This document shows positions 1 through 7,840 of a DNA stretch of 33,772 bases, one piece after another. The stretch spans positions 1 through 33,772 of the forward strand of contig JAIXOO010000391.1 in the NCBI GenBank assembly GCA_027486765.1, given 5' to 3'. Position 1 is the stretch's first letter. The number at the start of each line of letters is the position of its first letter. Below the pieces are notes generated by a model. That model did not search any database. It saw only the letters and a program-made list of their open reading frames with translations, and was not told the origin of the DNA. Source of the stretch: Saprospiraceae bacterium (GTDB taxonomy: Bacteria; Bacteroidota; Bacteroidia; Chitinophagales; Saprospiraceae). A program made the position numbers and the translations under genes.

Positions 1-1205
1 TCAACTGTATCTAATACTTCTTGCGCTTCTTCGTAAGAAAAGCGACGGTTGGAGTGAATCACCGTTTTACCAAACCAGCGCTCCACAATTTTTTCATCCT
101 TGTCAAAGGTGAATACAGCGGAGAAGGTCAACTTATCCTCGTGCGGGCGCAGGGAGCAAAGCTCGTTGGACAATTTTTCGGGCAACATCGGGCAAACGCG
201 GTCGACCAGGTACACCGAAGTAGAACGAGCCAGCGCCTCTTTGTCCAGCGCCGTATTTTCATGCACATAATGCGTCACATCGGCAATGTGTACCCCCACT
301 TCCAGGTTGCCGTTGGGCAAATACAGGAAAGAGAGTGCATCGTCAAAGTCGCGGGCATTTTCCGGGTCGATGGTGAAAGTAGGCGTTTTACGCATGTCGC
401 GGCGAATGGCGATTTCCACTTCTGGGATCTCCGTACCCAGATCCTCTGACTCTTTAATGACTTCGGGTGGAAACTCCAGGTTGAAGCCATTGTTGATCAG
501 GATGCCTTTCATCTCGATGTCGTGCGATCCCGCTTTGCCCAGTACGTAGGTCAATACCCCCATGGGTTGGCGATATTGCCCGCCAGTCCAACTTTCAATT
601 TTGACCACTACGCGGTCTTCATCTACAGCTGTCATGATTTTGGCGGGATCAACAAGAATCTCCAACGAAGAAGGTGGATCGGTAACAACTACCGCATAGC
701 GTGGATGAATCCAGATGGTACCCACAAAATGCTCGCGGGCGCGTTCCAAAACTTCCAAAACCTCCCCTTCTGGGCGGTTGCGCCCCCGGGGCACCCAGGC
801 TTTGATTTTGACTTTGTCGCCATGTAGGGCGGTATTCATGTTTTTTGCGGCCACAAAAATATCGTCTTGTTGGCCTTCTACCGTCACATAACCAGCACCA
901 GAGCGGGTCATGTCCATGGTACCATTCAGCACTTTGCGATCCTGACCCAACAGTGCACCGCTGGTGCCGCGTAGTTTGTATTTGAAGTCTTCTAACTCAA
1001 CGATGTAGCCGAGTTTGACCAGTTCCTGACAAGCGTGCAGGACGGAATCCCTATTGTTGTCGATGTTGAGTTTTTTGGCAATTTGCTTGGGGTTCAAGCG
1101 TCTTTTGGGATCTTTTTGAAAGAGGAGCAATACGTTTTTTTGCAAGTCTTTAGCAGTCAATCTACGAATGTCTTCTTTCCCTTTTTTAGGGTTTCTTTTT
1201 CTCAT
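1..1205 (-). CDS. rnr: Ribonuclease R, N-terminal ~401 residues (gene runs off the left edge)
   Basis: Processive 3'-5' exoribonuclease that degrades structured RNA. Translating the minus strand from ATG at 1205 gives an open frame of 401 codons to the window edge with no stop. Visible order: basic N-terminus and winged-helix domain (about residues 10-80), cold-shock/OB domain starting near GTMDMTRSGAGYV (residues 95-140), a second OB region to about 225, then the RNB catalytic domain. The catalytic motif TIDPENARDFDDA at 278-290 carries the metal-binding aspartates D280, D286, D288 and D289. The family is usually over 700 residues, so the rest of RNB and the S1 domain lie outside. The start is only four bases after the stop of the upstream gene at 1210-1704, so the two are probably co-transcribed and translationally coupled. 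RNase II lacks the winged-helix domain, which favours RNase R. Confidence 0.95.
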   Translation of the reverse strand, partial: MRKRNPKKGKEDIRRLTAKDLQKNVLLLFQKDPKRRLNPKQIAKKLNIDNNRDSVLHACQELVKLGYIVELEDFKYKLRGTSGALLGQDRKVLNGTMDMTRSGAGYVTVEGQQDDIFVAAKNMNTALHGDKVKIKAWVPRGRNRPEGEVLEVLERAREHFVGTIWIHPRYAVVVTDPPSSLEILVDPAKIMTAVDEDRVVVKIESWTGGQYRQPMGVLTYVLGKAGSHDIEMKGILINNGFNLEFPPEVIKESEDLGTEIPEVEIAIRRDMRKTPTFTIDPENARDFDDALSFLYLPNGNLEVGVHIADVTHYVHENTALDKEALARSTSVYLVDRVCPMLPEKLSNELCSLRPHEDKLTFSAVFTFDKDEKIVERWFGKTVIHSNRRFSYEEAQEVLDTV

Positions 1206-1209
1206 TTGG

Positions 1210-1704
1210 TTAAAGGGTTATAATCTGCCCTTCCGGCAGCAATTCTAGTTTTTGAGTGCGGGTACCGGAAGCGTCGTATGTGGTGTCGGATGAAGATTGT
1301 CCAGACACCATTAAAATCGTCCAGTCCTCATCGATTGTAGCTACGGTAGTTGTCAACGTATTGCCGTCGTAGAAAGTTCCCGCGATGACTTGTTTGTCGA
1401 TGAGCTGGCCTTCCTTACCAACGGTCACCATCACGAACTGATAGTTCATCAAGTGAGCTACCCAATACACTACAGCATGAAAATCATAGGTTTCCGGAAT
1501 GCGAAAACATGGGACAAATTCAGTGAACTCATCTACCTCCTCTTCTTCCAAAGGGATCAGGTATTGATCGATCATGCGTTGAGGAAAAGGCTCATTGCTT
1601 TGACTAAAAATGCGGCTGCTTTCATCCGTCAAAGTGATGGGCAATTTTACTTCTGGAAACTGTCCCAGAAAACCTGCAAGCGATATGTTTATTTCTTCTG
1701 CCAT
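1210..1704 (-). CDS. Hypothetical protein (164 aa) co-operonic with rnr
   Basis: Unrecognised soluble acidic protein beginning MAEEINISLAGF. The ATG at 1704 was chosen. An in-frame TTG at 1731 would add nine residues but has no supporting signal. There is no signal peptide and no membrane helix. The C-terminal half looks beta-rich (QLIDKQVIAGTFYDGN, DWTILMVSG), and there is a run of acidic residues in the middle (PLEEEEVDEF). It is the only gene between its candidate promoter (about 1787-1794) and rnr, four bases upstream of the rnr start, so it is probably made with RNase R. A role in RNA metabolism is a guess from context only. Reality of the gene is supported by length, tight spacing and promoter position. 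Confidence 0.7.
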   Translation of the reverse strand: MAEEINISLAGFLGQFPEVKLPITLTDESSRIFSQSNEPFPQRMIDQYLIPLEEEEVDEFTEFVPCFRIPETYDFHAVVYWVAHLMNYQFVMVTVGKEGQLIDKQVIAGTFYDGNTLTTTVATIDEDWTILMVSGQSSSDTTYDASGTRTQKLELLPEGQIITL

Positions 1705-1786
1705 GTTGAAAAACGCGAATTGGGGCCACAAAAGCCCAAAAAATCAATTAAACATTTTGAATGCGCCTCTTTTATTTAGACTCGTT

Positions 1787-1794
1787 CAAAATTA
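1787..1794 (-). promoter_or_regulatory. Candidate -7 element for the hypothetical-rnr transcript
   Basis: On the minus strand this reads TAATTTTG, matching the Bacteroidota -7 consensus TAnnTTTG. It lies about 80 bases upstream of the ATG at 1704. No exact TTG is found at the -33 position (GTG is present at a 22-base spacing), so the call is tentative. It is back to back with the sdh promoter. Confidence 0.35.
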
Positions 1795-1825
1795 AAGTCA
1801 ATGGGGTAACTTGCGTCACACACTT

Positions 1826-1856
1826 TTGTGCATCTAGCCTCAAATATATAGCTTTG
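1826..1856 (+). promoter_or_regulatory. sdhCAB promoter (Bacteroidota primary sigma type)
   Basis: TTG at 1826-1828, exactly 20 bases, then TAGCTTTG at 1849-1856. This is a full match to the Bacteroidota vegetative promoter (TTG at -33, TAnnTTTG at -7). Predicted start of transcription is near 1862, giving a roughly 75-base leader that is A/C-rich, up to the sdhC ATG at 1938. Confidence 0.7.
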
Positions 1857-1937
1857 TGTGTGGTTTAGGCACAACACTTGAAAAACTTCATTGGTTGTTG
1901 CCGCCACAAAAATACACAAAACACAAAACGAAAACAC

Positions 1938-2675
1938 ATGAGTTGGCTGACAAACACGCTTTCGCCAGTAGGACTGGGCTGGTTTGGCGGGTTCCTGACT
2001 TCCTCCATCGGTAAAAAAGTACTGATGGCGTTGACAGGGCTTTTCCTGATCTCTTTTTTACCGATTCACTTATTGGGTAACTTGTACCTTTTAAAGGATG
2101 ATAAAGGGGAGAGTTTCAACCTCTACGCGGAATTTATGACCCACAATAAAATCATCAAAGCGGTCTCTTATACGCTTTACCTGTCTATTGTATTGCATGC
2201 GATCCAAGGCCTGCTTTTGTGGAGACAAAATGCCAGTGCAAGAGGACAAAACTATGCGGTTAAGGTCACCCGGGCGGTGGGCACCAATCCTCGTGCTGCT
2301 ACCCGGATGGGTTGGCTGGGTACAATTCTGCTGATTTTCATTCTGTTGCACATGTACCAGTTTTGGTTACAGATGAAGTTGGGCAATGTTCCAAGAGCAG
2401 CTTATGGAAACGGAGAAATCGTGAAGGATTTGTACAATCCAGTTATGGATGCCTTTGCCAATCCAACTTTTGTAATCATCTATGTGGTTTCTATGATTGC
2501 CATAGCATTCCACCTTTGGCATGGTTTCCAAAGTGCCTTCCAAACATTGGGGCTTAATCACGGTAAATATACCCCCTTCATCAAGGCATTGGGTAAGGTG
2601 TATTCGGTGTTGATTCCTGCAGGTTTTGCGATCATCCCGATCTACGTTTACGGTGACAGCATGGGATGGTGGTAG
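1938..2675 (+). CDS. sdhC: Succinate dehydrogenase cytochrome b subunit (SdhC, b558-type)
   Basis: Membrane anchor of succinate:quinone oxidoreductase (complex II). It carries electrons from the SdhB iron-sulfur clusters through haem to the quinone. The ATG at 1938 (MSWLTNTL) was chosen; an upstream in-frame TTG at 1878 lies inside the leader. The 245-residue product shows five hydrophobic spans (about 25-50, 73-97, 125-147, 175-197, 218-240). Conserved histidines inside or at the ends of helices (H44, H87, H138, H192, H195) fit a di-haem cytochrome b. A single long anchor subunit with no SdhD is the pattern of the Bacteroidota/epsilon-type enzyme. The TAG stop overlaps the start of an inverted-repeat element that separates it from sdhA. 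Confidence 0.93.
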   Translation: MSWLTNTLSPVGLGWFGGFLTSSIGKKVLMALTGLFLISFLPIHLLGNLYLLKDDKGESFNLYAEFMTHNKIIKAVSYTLYLSIVLHAIQGLLLWRQNASARGQNYAVKVTRAVGTNPRAATRMGWLGTILLIFILLHMYQFWLQMKLGNVPRAAYGNGEIVKDLYNPVMDAFANPTFVIIYVVSMIAIAFHLWHGFQSAFQTLGLNHGKYTPFIKALGKVYSVLIPAGFAIIPIYVYGDSMGWW

Positions 2676-2760
2676 GGACAATCCTGTGTGATTCTCCTCG
2701 TAGGGCAACGATGTATGGTTGCCACATAAAAAGGGCAACCACAAAGGATTGCCCCCACAG
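2671..2760. repeat. Imperfect inverted-repeat element between sdhC and sdhA
   Basis: The outer arms are GGGACAATCCTGTGTG (from 2675) and CACAAAGGATTGCCC (2743-2757), near-complements. Between them is a second nested pair of GGGCAAC / GGTTGCC type. Its GGGCAACC...GGATTGCCC wording resembles dispersed intergenic hairpin repeats; copy number in the genome was not tested. It fills most of the 134-base spacer and starts on the sdhC stop codon. It could also act as an mRNA processing or stability hairpin between the two cistrons. Confidence 0.55.
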
Positions 2761-2809
2761 TGCCCGGATTTCAGAAAATTGAATTTTTTCAATATAAACA
2801 TTACACATC

Positions 2810-4813
2810 ATGGCTCTTAATGGTAAAGTTCCAGCAGGAAATTTAACGGAAAAGTGGACAAAGTACCGCGCTTCCATGCCACTGGTAGCTCCCAACAATA
2901 AAAGACGCCTTGACATCATCGTAGTTGGTTCAGGTTTGGCGGGTGCTGCAGCTGCAGCTTCGTTGGGCGAACTGGGCTACAACGTCAAGTGCTTCACTTT
3001 TCACGATAGTCCACGCCGGGCGCACTCGATTGCGGCGCAAGGGGGGATCAACGCGGCAAAAAACTACCGCAACGACGGCGATAGTACCTACCGCCTCTTT
3101 TACGACACCATCAAAGGAGGTGATTACCGCGCACGTGAAGCCAACGTCTACCGTTTGGCTGAAGTGAGCGCGAGCATCATCGACCAGGCTGTGGCCCAAG
3201 GGGTTCCTTTTGCACGCGAATACGGTGGCTTGTTAGACAACCGTTCTTTCGGTGGCGTTCAGGTAAGCCGTACTTTTTACGCACGGGGCCAAACCGGACA
3301 GCAGTTGTTGATTGGTGCTTACCAGTCTTTGTCGCGCCAAATTTCGCTGGGCTCGGTGGAGATGTACAACCGCCACGAAATGCTTGATGTGGTATTGGTG
3401 GATGGCAAAGCCCGCGGGATCATTGCCCGCAACCTGCTCACTGGCGAGTTGGAGCGCCACGCTGCCCATGCAGTAGTATTGGCAACGGGTGGTTATGGCA
3501 ACGTATTTTACTTGTCTACCAACGCGATGATGTGCAACGTAACTGCGGCCTGGCGTTCGGTACGTCGGGGTGCGCTGATGGCCAACCCTTGTTTTACCCA
3601 AATTCACCCTACTTGCATTCCCGTGAGTGGTGACTATCAATCCAAGTTGACCCTAATGTCGGAGTCGCTGCGGAACGACGGTCGGGTTTGGGTGCCCAAA
3701 AAACAGGAAGACGCAGCTGCAATCCGCTCCGGCCATAAAAACGCCCTGGACATCCCTGAAGAAGATCGCGACTACTTCCTCGAACGCCGTTACCCAGCTT
3801 TTGGTAACCTGGTGCCTCGCGATGTAGCTTCACGGGCTGCTAAAATTGCCTGCGACGAAGGTTTGGGTGTTGCGCCTACCGGCCTTGCTGTATACCTGGA
3901 TTTTTCTGCTGCCATTGAACGTTACGGTCGCTCCAAGGCTGGCGTGATGGGCCTCCACAATCCCGAGCACAAAAAGGTGATCGAATTGGGCCAAAATGTG
4001 GTAGAAGAAAAATACGGCAACCTTTTCGCTATGTACGAAAAAATCACTGGCGAGAACCCATATGTAATGCCGATGAAAATTTACCCAGCCGTACACTATA
4101 CCATGGGTGGCTTGTGGGTAGATTACAATCTGGAAACCAATATCCCGGGCTTGTTTGCAGCGGGTGAGTGCAATTTCTCTGATCACGGTGCCAACCGCCT
4201 CGGTGCCTCGGCTTTGATGCAAGGCTTGGCTGACGGCTACTTCGTATTGCCTTACACCATTGGCAACTTCTTGTCCAATGACATCCGTACGCCGAAGTTT
4301 GATCCAAATTCAGCGGAGTTTTTGCAAGCTGAGGCAGATGTAAAAGGTCGCATCGATCAGCTGATGGGTGTTCAAGGCAAACAATCGGTAGAAAGTTTCC
4401 ACCGCCGCTTGGGTAAAATCATGTGGGAAAAATGTGGCATGGCCCGCAACGCCGAAGGCCTGACCGCTGCTCGCCGCCAAATCCAGGAATTGCGTGAAGA
4501 GTTCTACAAAGACGTTTTTGTGCCCGGTAGCGCCACAGGGGACTACAATCCAGAACTGGAGAAAGCCCTACGGGTAGCCGACTTCTTTGAAATGGGTGAA
4601 TTGATGGTCGTTGATGCACTCAACCGCGAGGAATCCTGCGGTGGTCACTTCCGTGAAGAACACCAAACCGAGGAAGGTGAAGCCCTGCGCGACGATGCCA
4701 ATTTTGCCTACGTGGCAGCTTGGGCCTACAACGGATGGGATACCGATCCCGTGCTGAACAAGGAAGAACTGGTCTTCGAAAACGTAGAGCTCAAGAGCAG
4801 AAGCTACAAGTAA
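2810..4813 (+). CDS. sdhA: Succinate dehydrogenase flavoprotein subunit
   Basis: Catalytic subunit oxidising succinate to fumarate (or the reverse) with covalently bound FAD; cytoplasmic face of complex II. 667 residues, ATG at 2810. Visible features: Rossmann FAD motif [13 protein letters not shown] (38-50); covalent-FAD histidine H72 in [14 protein letters not shown]; substrate-site HPTCIP region; RDVASRAAK (arginine-bearing catalytic loop); [21 protein letters not shown] and [13 protein letters not shown] near the C-terminal part of the FAD domain; and a helical C-terminal domain ending in a [10 protein letters not shown] region. The length and the order C-A-B match Bacteroidota SdhA rather than the shorter proteobacterial form. 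The stop codon merges directly into a tandem 8-base repeat. Succinate dehydrogenase versus fumarate reductase cannot be settled by sequence alone. Confidence 0.96.
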   Translation: MALNGKVPAGNLTEKWTKYRASMPLVAPNNKRRLDIIVVGSGLAGAAAAASLGELGYNVKCFTFHDSPRRAHSIAAQGGINAAKNYRNDGDSTYRLFYDTIKGGDYRAREANVYRLAEVSASIIDQAVAQGVPFAREYGGLLDNRSFGGVQVSRTFYARGQTGQQLLIGAYQSLSRQISLGSVEMYNRHEMLDVVLVDGKARGIIARNLLTGELERHAAHAVVLATGGYGNVFYLSTNAMMCNVTAAWRSVRRGALMANPCFTQIHPTCIPVSGDYQSKLTLMSESLRNDGRVWVPKKQEDAAAIRSGHKNALDIPEEDRDYFLERRYPAFGNLVPRDVASRAAKIACDEGLGVAPTGLAVYLDFSAAIERYGRSKAGVMGLHNPEHKKVIELGQNVVEEKYGNLFAMYEKITGENPYVMPMKIYPAVHYTMGGLWVDYNLETNIPGLFAAGECNFSDHGANRLGASALMQGLADGYFVLPYTIGNFLSNDIRTPKFDPNSAEFLQAEADVKGRIDQLMGVQGKQSVESFHRRLGKIMWEKCGMARNAEGLTAARRQIQELREEFYKDVFVPGSATGDYNPELEKALRVADFFEMGELMVVDALNREESCGGHFREEHQTEEGEALRDDANFAYVAAWAYNGWDTDPVLNKEELVFENVELKSRSYK

Positions 4814-4852
4814 AGTTGAGAAGTTGAGAAGTTGAGGAGTTGAGAAGTTTAG
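4813..4852 (+). repeat. Tandem octamer array, single arm, after sdhA
   Basis: Five contiguous 8-base units: AAGTTGAG three times, then GAGTTGAG, then AAGTTTAG. The first unit shares its first base with the sdhA stop codon. The AAGTTGAG unit recurs at 17489-17496 after nqrD, and the RRGTTnnn format recurs at 13117 and 18212. Here no inverted right arm follows; instead a pair of REP-like hairpins occupies the rest of the spacer. Confidence 0.85.
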
Positions 4853-4897
4853 AACGAGATAGCTCAATTTCCTCCTTTTGTCTTTAACCTAAGCCAA

Positions 4898-4956
4898 CCC
4901 ACGGATTCATCCGTGGGAGGCACCATAAAGAACCAGCCCATGACTTTAGTCGTGGG
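4898..4956. repeat. Pair of 20-base REP/IS200-like hairpins between sdhA and sdhB
   Basis: Hairpin 1 at 4898-4917 has arms CCCACGGAT / ATCCGTGGG. Hairpin 2 at 4937-4956 has arms CCCATGACT / AGTCGTGGG with one mismatched pair. They are separated by 19 bases. The same CCCRYGA...CGYGGG format occurs twice at 33567-33613. Such short, GC-ended hairpins are typical of REP elements mobilised by IS200/TnpA-REP transposases. No transposase is present here. Confidence 0.75.
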
Positions 4957-4971
4957 AGAAAAGGTAAGCCA

Positions 4972-5760
4972 ATGGAAAACATGCATTTGAAACTCAAAAT
5001 ATGGCGCCAGGGCGGCAAATTCTCCAAAAAAGGGGAATTCGTCACTTATGAACTGGACAACGTCAGCGAGCACATGTCCTTTTTGGAAATGTTGGACGTG
5101 CTCAACGAAAAACTCATCACCCAGCGCGAGGAACCCGTAGCCTTCGAACACGACTGCCGCGAAGGCATTTGTGGTACGTGCTCGATGGTCATCAATGGCC
5201 ACCCCCATGGGCCCAATGCAGGAACAACCACCTGCCAATTGCACATGCGTTTCTTCCGCGACGGGGATACCATCACGGTGGAGCCTTTCCGCGCTAAGTC
5301 TTTCCCTGTAGTCAAAGACTTGGTGGTAGAGCGTGCAGCATTCGACCGGATCATCCAAGCGGGTGGTTTCGTGTCGATCAATACTGGGCAGGCGCAAGAT
5401 GCCAATGCCATTCCGGTTTCTAAAGAATCCGCAACGGTTGCCTTTGATGCTGCGGCATGTATTGGTTGTGGCGCTTGTGTAGCCGCTTGTCCGAATGCTT
5501 CAGCCATGTTGTTTGTGAGTGCGAAGGTTTCTCACCTGGCTATGTTGCCACAAGGTAAGGTAGAAGCCAAACGCCGCGCACTGGCGATGGTCAAACAAAT
5601 GGACCTGGAAGGCTTCGGCAACTGCTCTAATGTAACGGCTTGTGAAGCAGAATGTCCGAAAGAAATTTCGGTAGAAAACATCGCTCGCCTCAACCGCGAA
5701 TACATCTCAGCAGCCTTTGTTTATGATGAAAAAGAGGAAAAAGGCGGCGGCGCGGGATAA
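4972..5760 (+). CDS. sdhB: Succinate dehydrogenase iron-sulfur subunit
   Basis: Electron-transfer subunit linking the SdhA flavin to SdhC haem and quinone. 262 residues, ATG at 4972 (MENMHLK; a second ATG at codon 4 is possible). The [2Fe-2S] ferredoxin domain has C62, C67 and C70 in [11 protein letters not shown], and C88 in TTTCQLH. The C-terminal domain has [13 protein letters not shown] (C163, C166, C169, C173) and, further on, [14 protein letters not shown] (C218, C224, C228), supplying the [4Fe-4S] and [3Fe-4S] clusters. It sits third in the sdhCAB operon, 158 bases after sdhA. That spacer is full of repeats (octamer array and two hairpins), yet no terminator with a T-run is seen, so co-transcription remains likely. 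Confidence 0.95.
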   Translation: MENMHLKLKIWRQGGKFSKKGEFVTYELDNVSEHMSFLEMLDVLNEKLITQREEPVAFEHDCREGICGTCSMVINGHPHGPNAGTTTCQLHMRFFRDGDTITVEPFRAKSFPVVKDLVVERAAFDRIIQAGGFVSINTGQAQDANAIPVSKESATVAFDAAACIGCGACVAACPNASAMLFVSAKVSHLAMLPQGKVEAKRRALAMVKQMDLEGFGNCSNVTACEAECPKEISVENIARLNREYISAAFVYDEKEEKGGGAG

Positions 5761-5849
5761 TGAAAGCTGAGCTCAGGTAGTTTTTGACCGTAGATTGACA
5801 AAATTGCACCGTTTACCAAAAAAAAACTACCGTTCCTTTTGAAAAGGGG

Positions 5850-5880
5850 TTGCTTTTAAAAAAATAAGGGTGTACATTTG
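5850..5880 (+). promoter_or_regulatory. Bacteroidota-type promoter upstream of candidate small RNA
   Basis: TTG at 5850-5852, exactly 20 bases, then TACATTTG at 5873-5880, a complete match to the TTG/TAnnTTTG consensus. Predicted transcription start is near 5886. Only 65 bases separate that point from an intrinsic terminator, and the next gene starts at 6119, so the promoter appears to serve a short transcript. Confidence 0.6.
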
Positions 5881-5885
5881 TACTT

Positions 5886-5950
5886 TACAGTTGCCCTTCA
5901 GATATACGAATATCTGGTGATGCCCGGAGTTATCCCCTCCGGGTATTTTT
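5886..5950 (+). ncRNA. Candidate small non-coding RNA (or attenuated leader)
   Basis: The segment lies between a consensus promoter and a terminator. It contains a perfect 7-base-pair hairpin (CAGATAT, loop ACGA, ATATCTG; 5899-5916), a short linker GTGATG, and a terminator hairpin. Predicted length is about 65 nucleotides. No start codon with a meaningful reading frame is seen. I do not recognise it as a named RNA family. The alternative is a leader attenuator for the beta-barrel gene at 6119, or simply an sdh operon 3' region with a fortuitous promoter. This occupies the middle of the 358-base gap 5761-6118; the remainder of the gap holds one palindrome (5969-5988) and AT-rich sequence. Confidence 0.4.
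5923..5950 (+). terminator. Intrinsic terminator
   Basis: CCCGGA (5923-5928), loop GTTATCCCC, TCCGGG (5938-5943), then TATTTTTATTT. GC-rich stem with a T-rich tail on the plus strand. It would end both the candidate small RNA and any sdhB read-through. Confidence 0.6.
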
Positions 5951-5968
5951 ATTTCAGGCAACCCGTAG

Positions 5969-5988
5969 AGACGCACGGCCGTGCGTCT
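5969..5988. repeat. Perfect 20-base palindrome
   Basis: AGACGCACGG followed by its exact complement CCGTGCGTCT, preceded by GTAG. The GTAGAGACGCACGG wording resembles dispersed intergenic palindromes found in other bacterial genomes. It has no T-tail, so a terminator role is unlikely. Confidence 0.55.
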
Positions 5989-6118
5989 TCGTCTATTTAA
6001 ATTCCTTCCAATTTATTGTTAATCAATGATTTTTTAACGAGTGTTAAATGTTTTAATACTACGTACTGCATTTGAAATTCGACGTTATTAGTACAAACCT
6101 TCACAAAAAAAACTCAAT

Positions 6119-6793
6119 ATGTCGAATCGAACTGCATTGACAGGCTTGTGCCTGTTTATTGGCCTGACTGTGTTTGCTCAAAATGGCTCCAAGTGGAGAA
6201 TTGGGGTAAAGGCGGGAGTGAATTATACAGATCAATTAGCCAGTAATTTTCCCTCCTCAAGTTCTGTCAATTTGAACAAATTGTACAACCAGGGTACTGA
6301 ATGGCTGTTAGGGTTGAATGCAGGGCTGCATGGCAAACTACAGTTATCCGAAAAAGTAGGCTTGAACGCTGATCTCGTGTACAATCAAAGAGGCTTCAAA
6401 GGAATCACCAAAGATTCCAGTTTTCAGGATGTGAATTATTCTAGCCGGTTTCATTACCTCAGTTTACCCCTCTACGGGAGTTTACGGCTCATGCCTCGCT
6501 TGGCATTTGAACTCGGCGCAGAAACCAGCTATTTTTTAAATCTGAGTGGTAAATCCGGTGGTGCCAGGATAGATGGTGAAAGCAACAATTCCGTCACCAA
6601 GCTAGATTTCGGGCTGATTGCTGGCCTTTCTTTCAAGCTTACGGATCGGCTTAGTTTTCAAGGTCGATATTATCGAGGATTAAAGGATGTATTTGATGTC
6701 ACTTTTACAGACGTGAATGGGGCCGAGCTTGACATCAATCCAAGGTTCACCAACCACGGTGTCCAACTATCACTTACGGTTTTTCCTTTTTAA
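6119..6793 (+). CDS. Outer-membrane beta-barrel protein (PorT-like family)
   Basis: 224 residues with a signal peptide (MSNRTALTGLCLFIGLTVFAQ, cut after AQ about residue 21). After this comes alternating hydrophobic/polar sequence typical of an eight-stranded barrel: WRIGVKAGVNY, LLGLNAGLHGKL, VGLNADLVYNQRG, FHYLSLPLYGSL, LAFELGAETSYFL, LDFGLIAGLSFKL, LSFQGRYYRGL. It ends in a strand with terminal phenylalanine (VQLSLTVFPF), the usual barrel-assembly signal. This matches the Bacteroidota outer membrane beta-barrel (PorT) family; the substrate or function is unknown. A weak -7-like TGCATTTG lies at 6067-6074. It is monocistronic and convergent with the next barrel gene. Confidence 0.8.
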   Translation: MSNRTALTGLCLFIGLTVFAQNGSKWRIGVKAGVNYTDQLASNFPSSSSVNLNKLYNQGTEWLLGLNAGLHGKLQLSEKVGLNADLVYNQRGFKGITKDSSFQDVNYSSRFHYLSLPLYGSLRLMPRLAFELGAETSYFLNLSGKSGGARIDGESNNSVTKLDFGLIAGLSFKLTDRLSFQGRYYRGLKDVFDVTFTDVNGAELDINPRFTNHGVQLSLTVFPF

Positions 6794-6825
6794 TAAACCC
6801 TTTGGGGAACGCTCTCTGTTTTTTG

Positions 6826-6855
6826 AATCAGGGGGGAATTTTTCTCCCCTGAATT
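6826..6855. terminator. Stem-loop between convergent genes
   Basis: AATCAGGGGGGA (6826-6837) and TCCCCTGAATT (6845-6855) pair around a short T-rich loop, with one mismatch. A T-run lies just before the stem on the plus strand, giving no clean T-tail after it. The location just past the stop at 6793, in the 221-base space facing the gene that ends at 7015, suggests a transcription-end structure. Confidence 0.4.
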
Positions 6856-7014
6856 AAACCCTACAACGAACGGCCATGACAATCAAACCGAAGTCTGACC
6901 GCCTGGCCGTAAGTTGTGTGCATGGAATTAGGATAGAAAATCTTCCTGGGTTGCCTCTGCACCATATATAGCAAGCAGGATATGTTGTCGTATGGGTTTT
7001 GCTTTAGACAAGTA

Positions 7015-7758
7015 CTAACGGTACAAGTTGCCACTATTCAGCGGCGCCGCTGGCTGGGCTGCTGTAGGCCGAACTCCACCAAAATAGTAGCGAATCCCTA
7101 CCGAAAAATCCAGCGCATTGGTCCAGGTAACGGAAGTCCTGCTGATGTCCCCCACATTAATCTGGCTGTCACTTTTGGCAAAATTGTATTTTACCAAAGC
7201 TTCGAGGGCGATCCCATCGTTAGCAAAAATGGTGAAACCAGGCCCGACCCCGATGGATAACAAACTATTGTCGATGATTTGTGTCTCGTTGTTTTCAATA
7301 AATTGATTTCTCGAATTGCCAAAACCAACCGTGGCATCTAAGAAGTACGCCTTGTTTTCACCAGAAGGAATGTAATAGCGCATAAACGGGCCAAAAAGCA
7401 GATTATCGTTTTCAGAACGCTGAGTGGGGGCAGTTACATCTCCTAGGTTCACGCCGGCGGTGCTGGTGGTTCTGAGCCAATCCATGCCAATACCCATCAC
7501 AAAATTTTGCCCCAGAAAATAACCAATGCTGGGGGAGAGGTTGAATTGGGAAGCTCTGCCACCATCTCCCTGAACGGAACCAGTGTTGGATTGAACATCA
7601 ATGGATGATTTGGAGATGGAGAACCCCATGCTTGAACCAATCATAAAATTGCCCCGTTGGGTAGGGTAAAAGTTTGATTGTTGTGCCGATAAGCCTCCAG
7701 ATGTGATCAAGATTGTAAAGAGGATGGCTGAGATGGTTTTCATTGTAGAATTTTTCAT
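7015..7758 (-). CDS. Outer-membrane beta-barrel protein
   Basis: ATG at 7758 (MKNSTMKTISAIL) gives 247 residues; ATG at 7743 is equally possible. An upstream TTG frame to 7857 would overlap the 39-residue gene and is rejected. Signal peptide to about SGGLSAQQ, then amphipathic strands: FMIGSSMGFSISKSS, LSPSIGYFLGQNFVMGIGMDWL, LLFGPFMRYYI, YFLDATVGFGNS, LLSIGVGPGFTIF, IALEALVKYNFA, LDFSVGIRYYFGG. Unusually, about 19 residues rich in A/P/Q follow the last strand (from VRPTAAQPAAP), so the barrel end signal is not at the very C-terminus. The small membrane-protein genes and yihY lie upstream on the same strand. Function unknown. Confidence 0.75.
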   Translation of the reverse strand: MKNSTMKTISAILFTILITSGGLSAQQSNFYPTQRGNFMIGSSMGFSISKSSIDVQSNTGSVQGDGGRASQFNLSPSIGYFLGQNFVMGIGMDWLRTTSTAGVNLGDVTAPTQRSENDNLLFGPFMRYYIPSGENKAYFLDATVGFGNSRNQFIENNETQIIDNSLLSIGVGPGFTIFANDGIALEALVKYNFAKSDSQINVGDISRTSVTWTNALDFSVGIRYYFGGVRPTAAQPAAPLNSGNLYR

Positions 7759-7840
7759 GGTATGAAATAGGAAGTTTGATTGCCCTTTAGGCTGGCTCCA
7801 GGTGGGGTTATCCTGGATGTAAATAACACAGATACAAGTT

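Noticed and set aside
21-827. Plus-strand open frames over the first kilobase
   Set aside because: They lie opposite the clear RNase R frame and have no recognisable protein features.
1390-1795. Plus-strand frames opposite the hypothetical gene at 1210-1704
   Set aside because: Their composition looks like a shadow, and they run across the divergent promoter region.
6067-6074. TGCATTTG as promoter of the beta-barrel gene at 6119
   Set aside because: The first -7 position pair (TA) is mismatched and no TTG lies at -33; kept only as a weak note.
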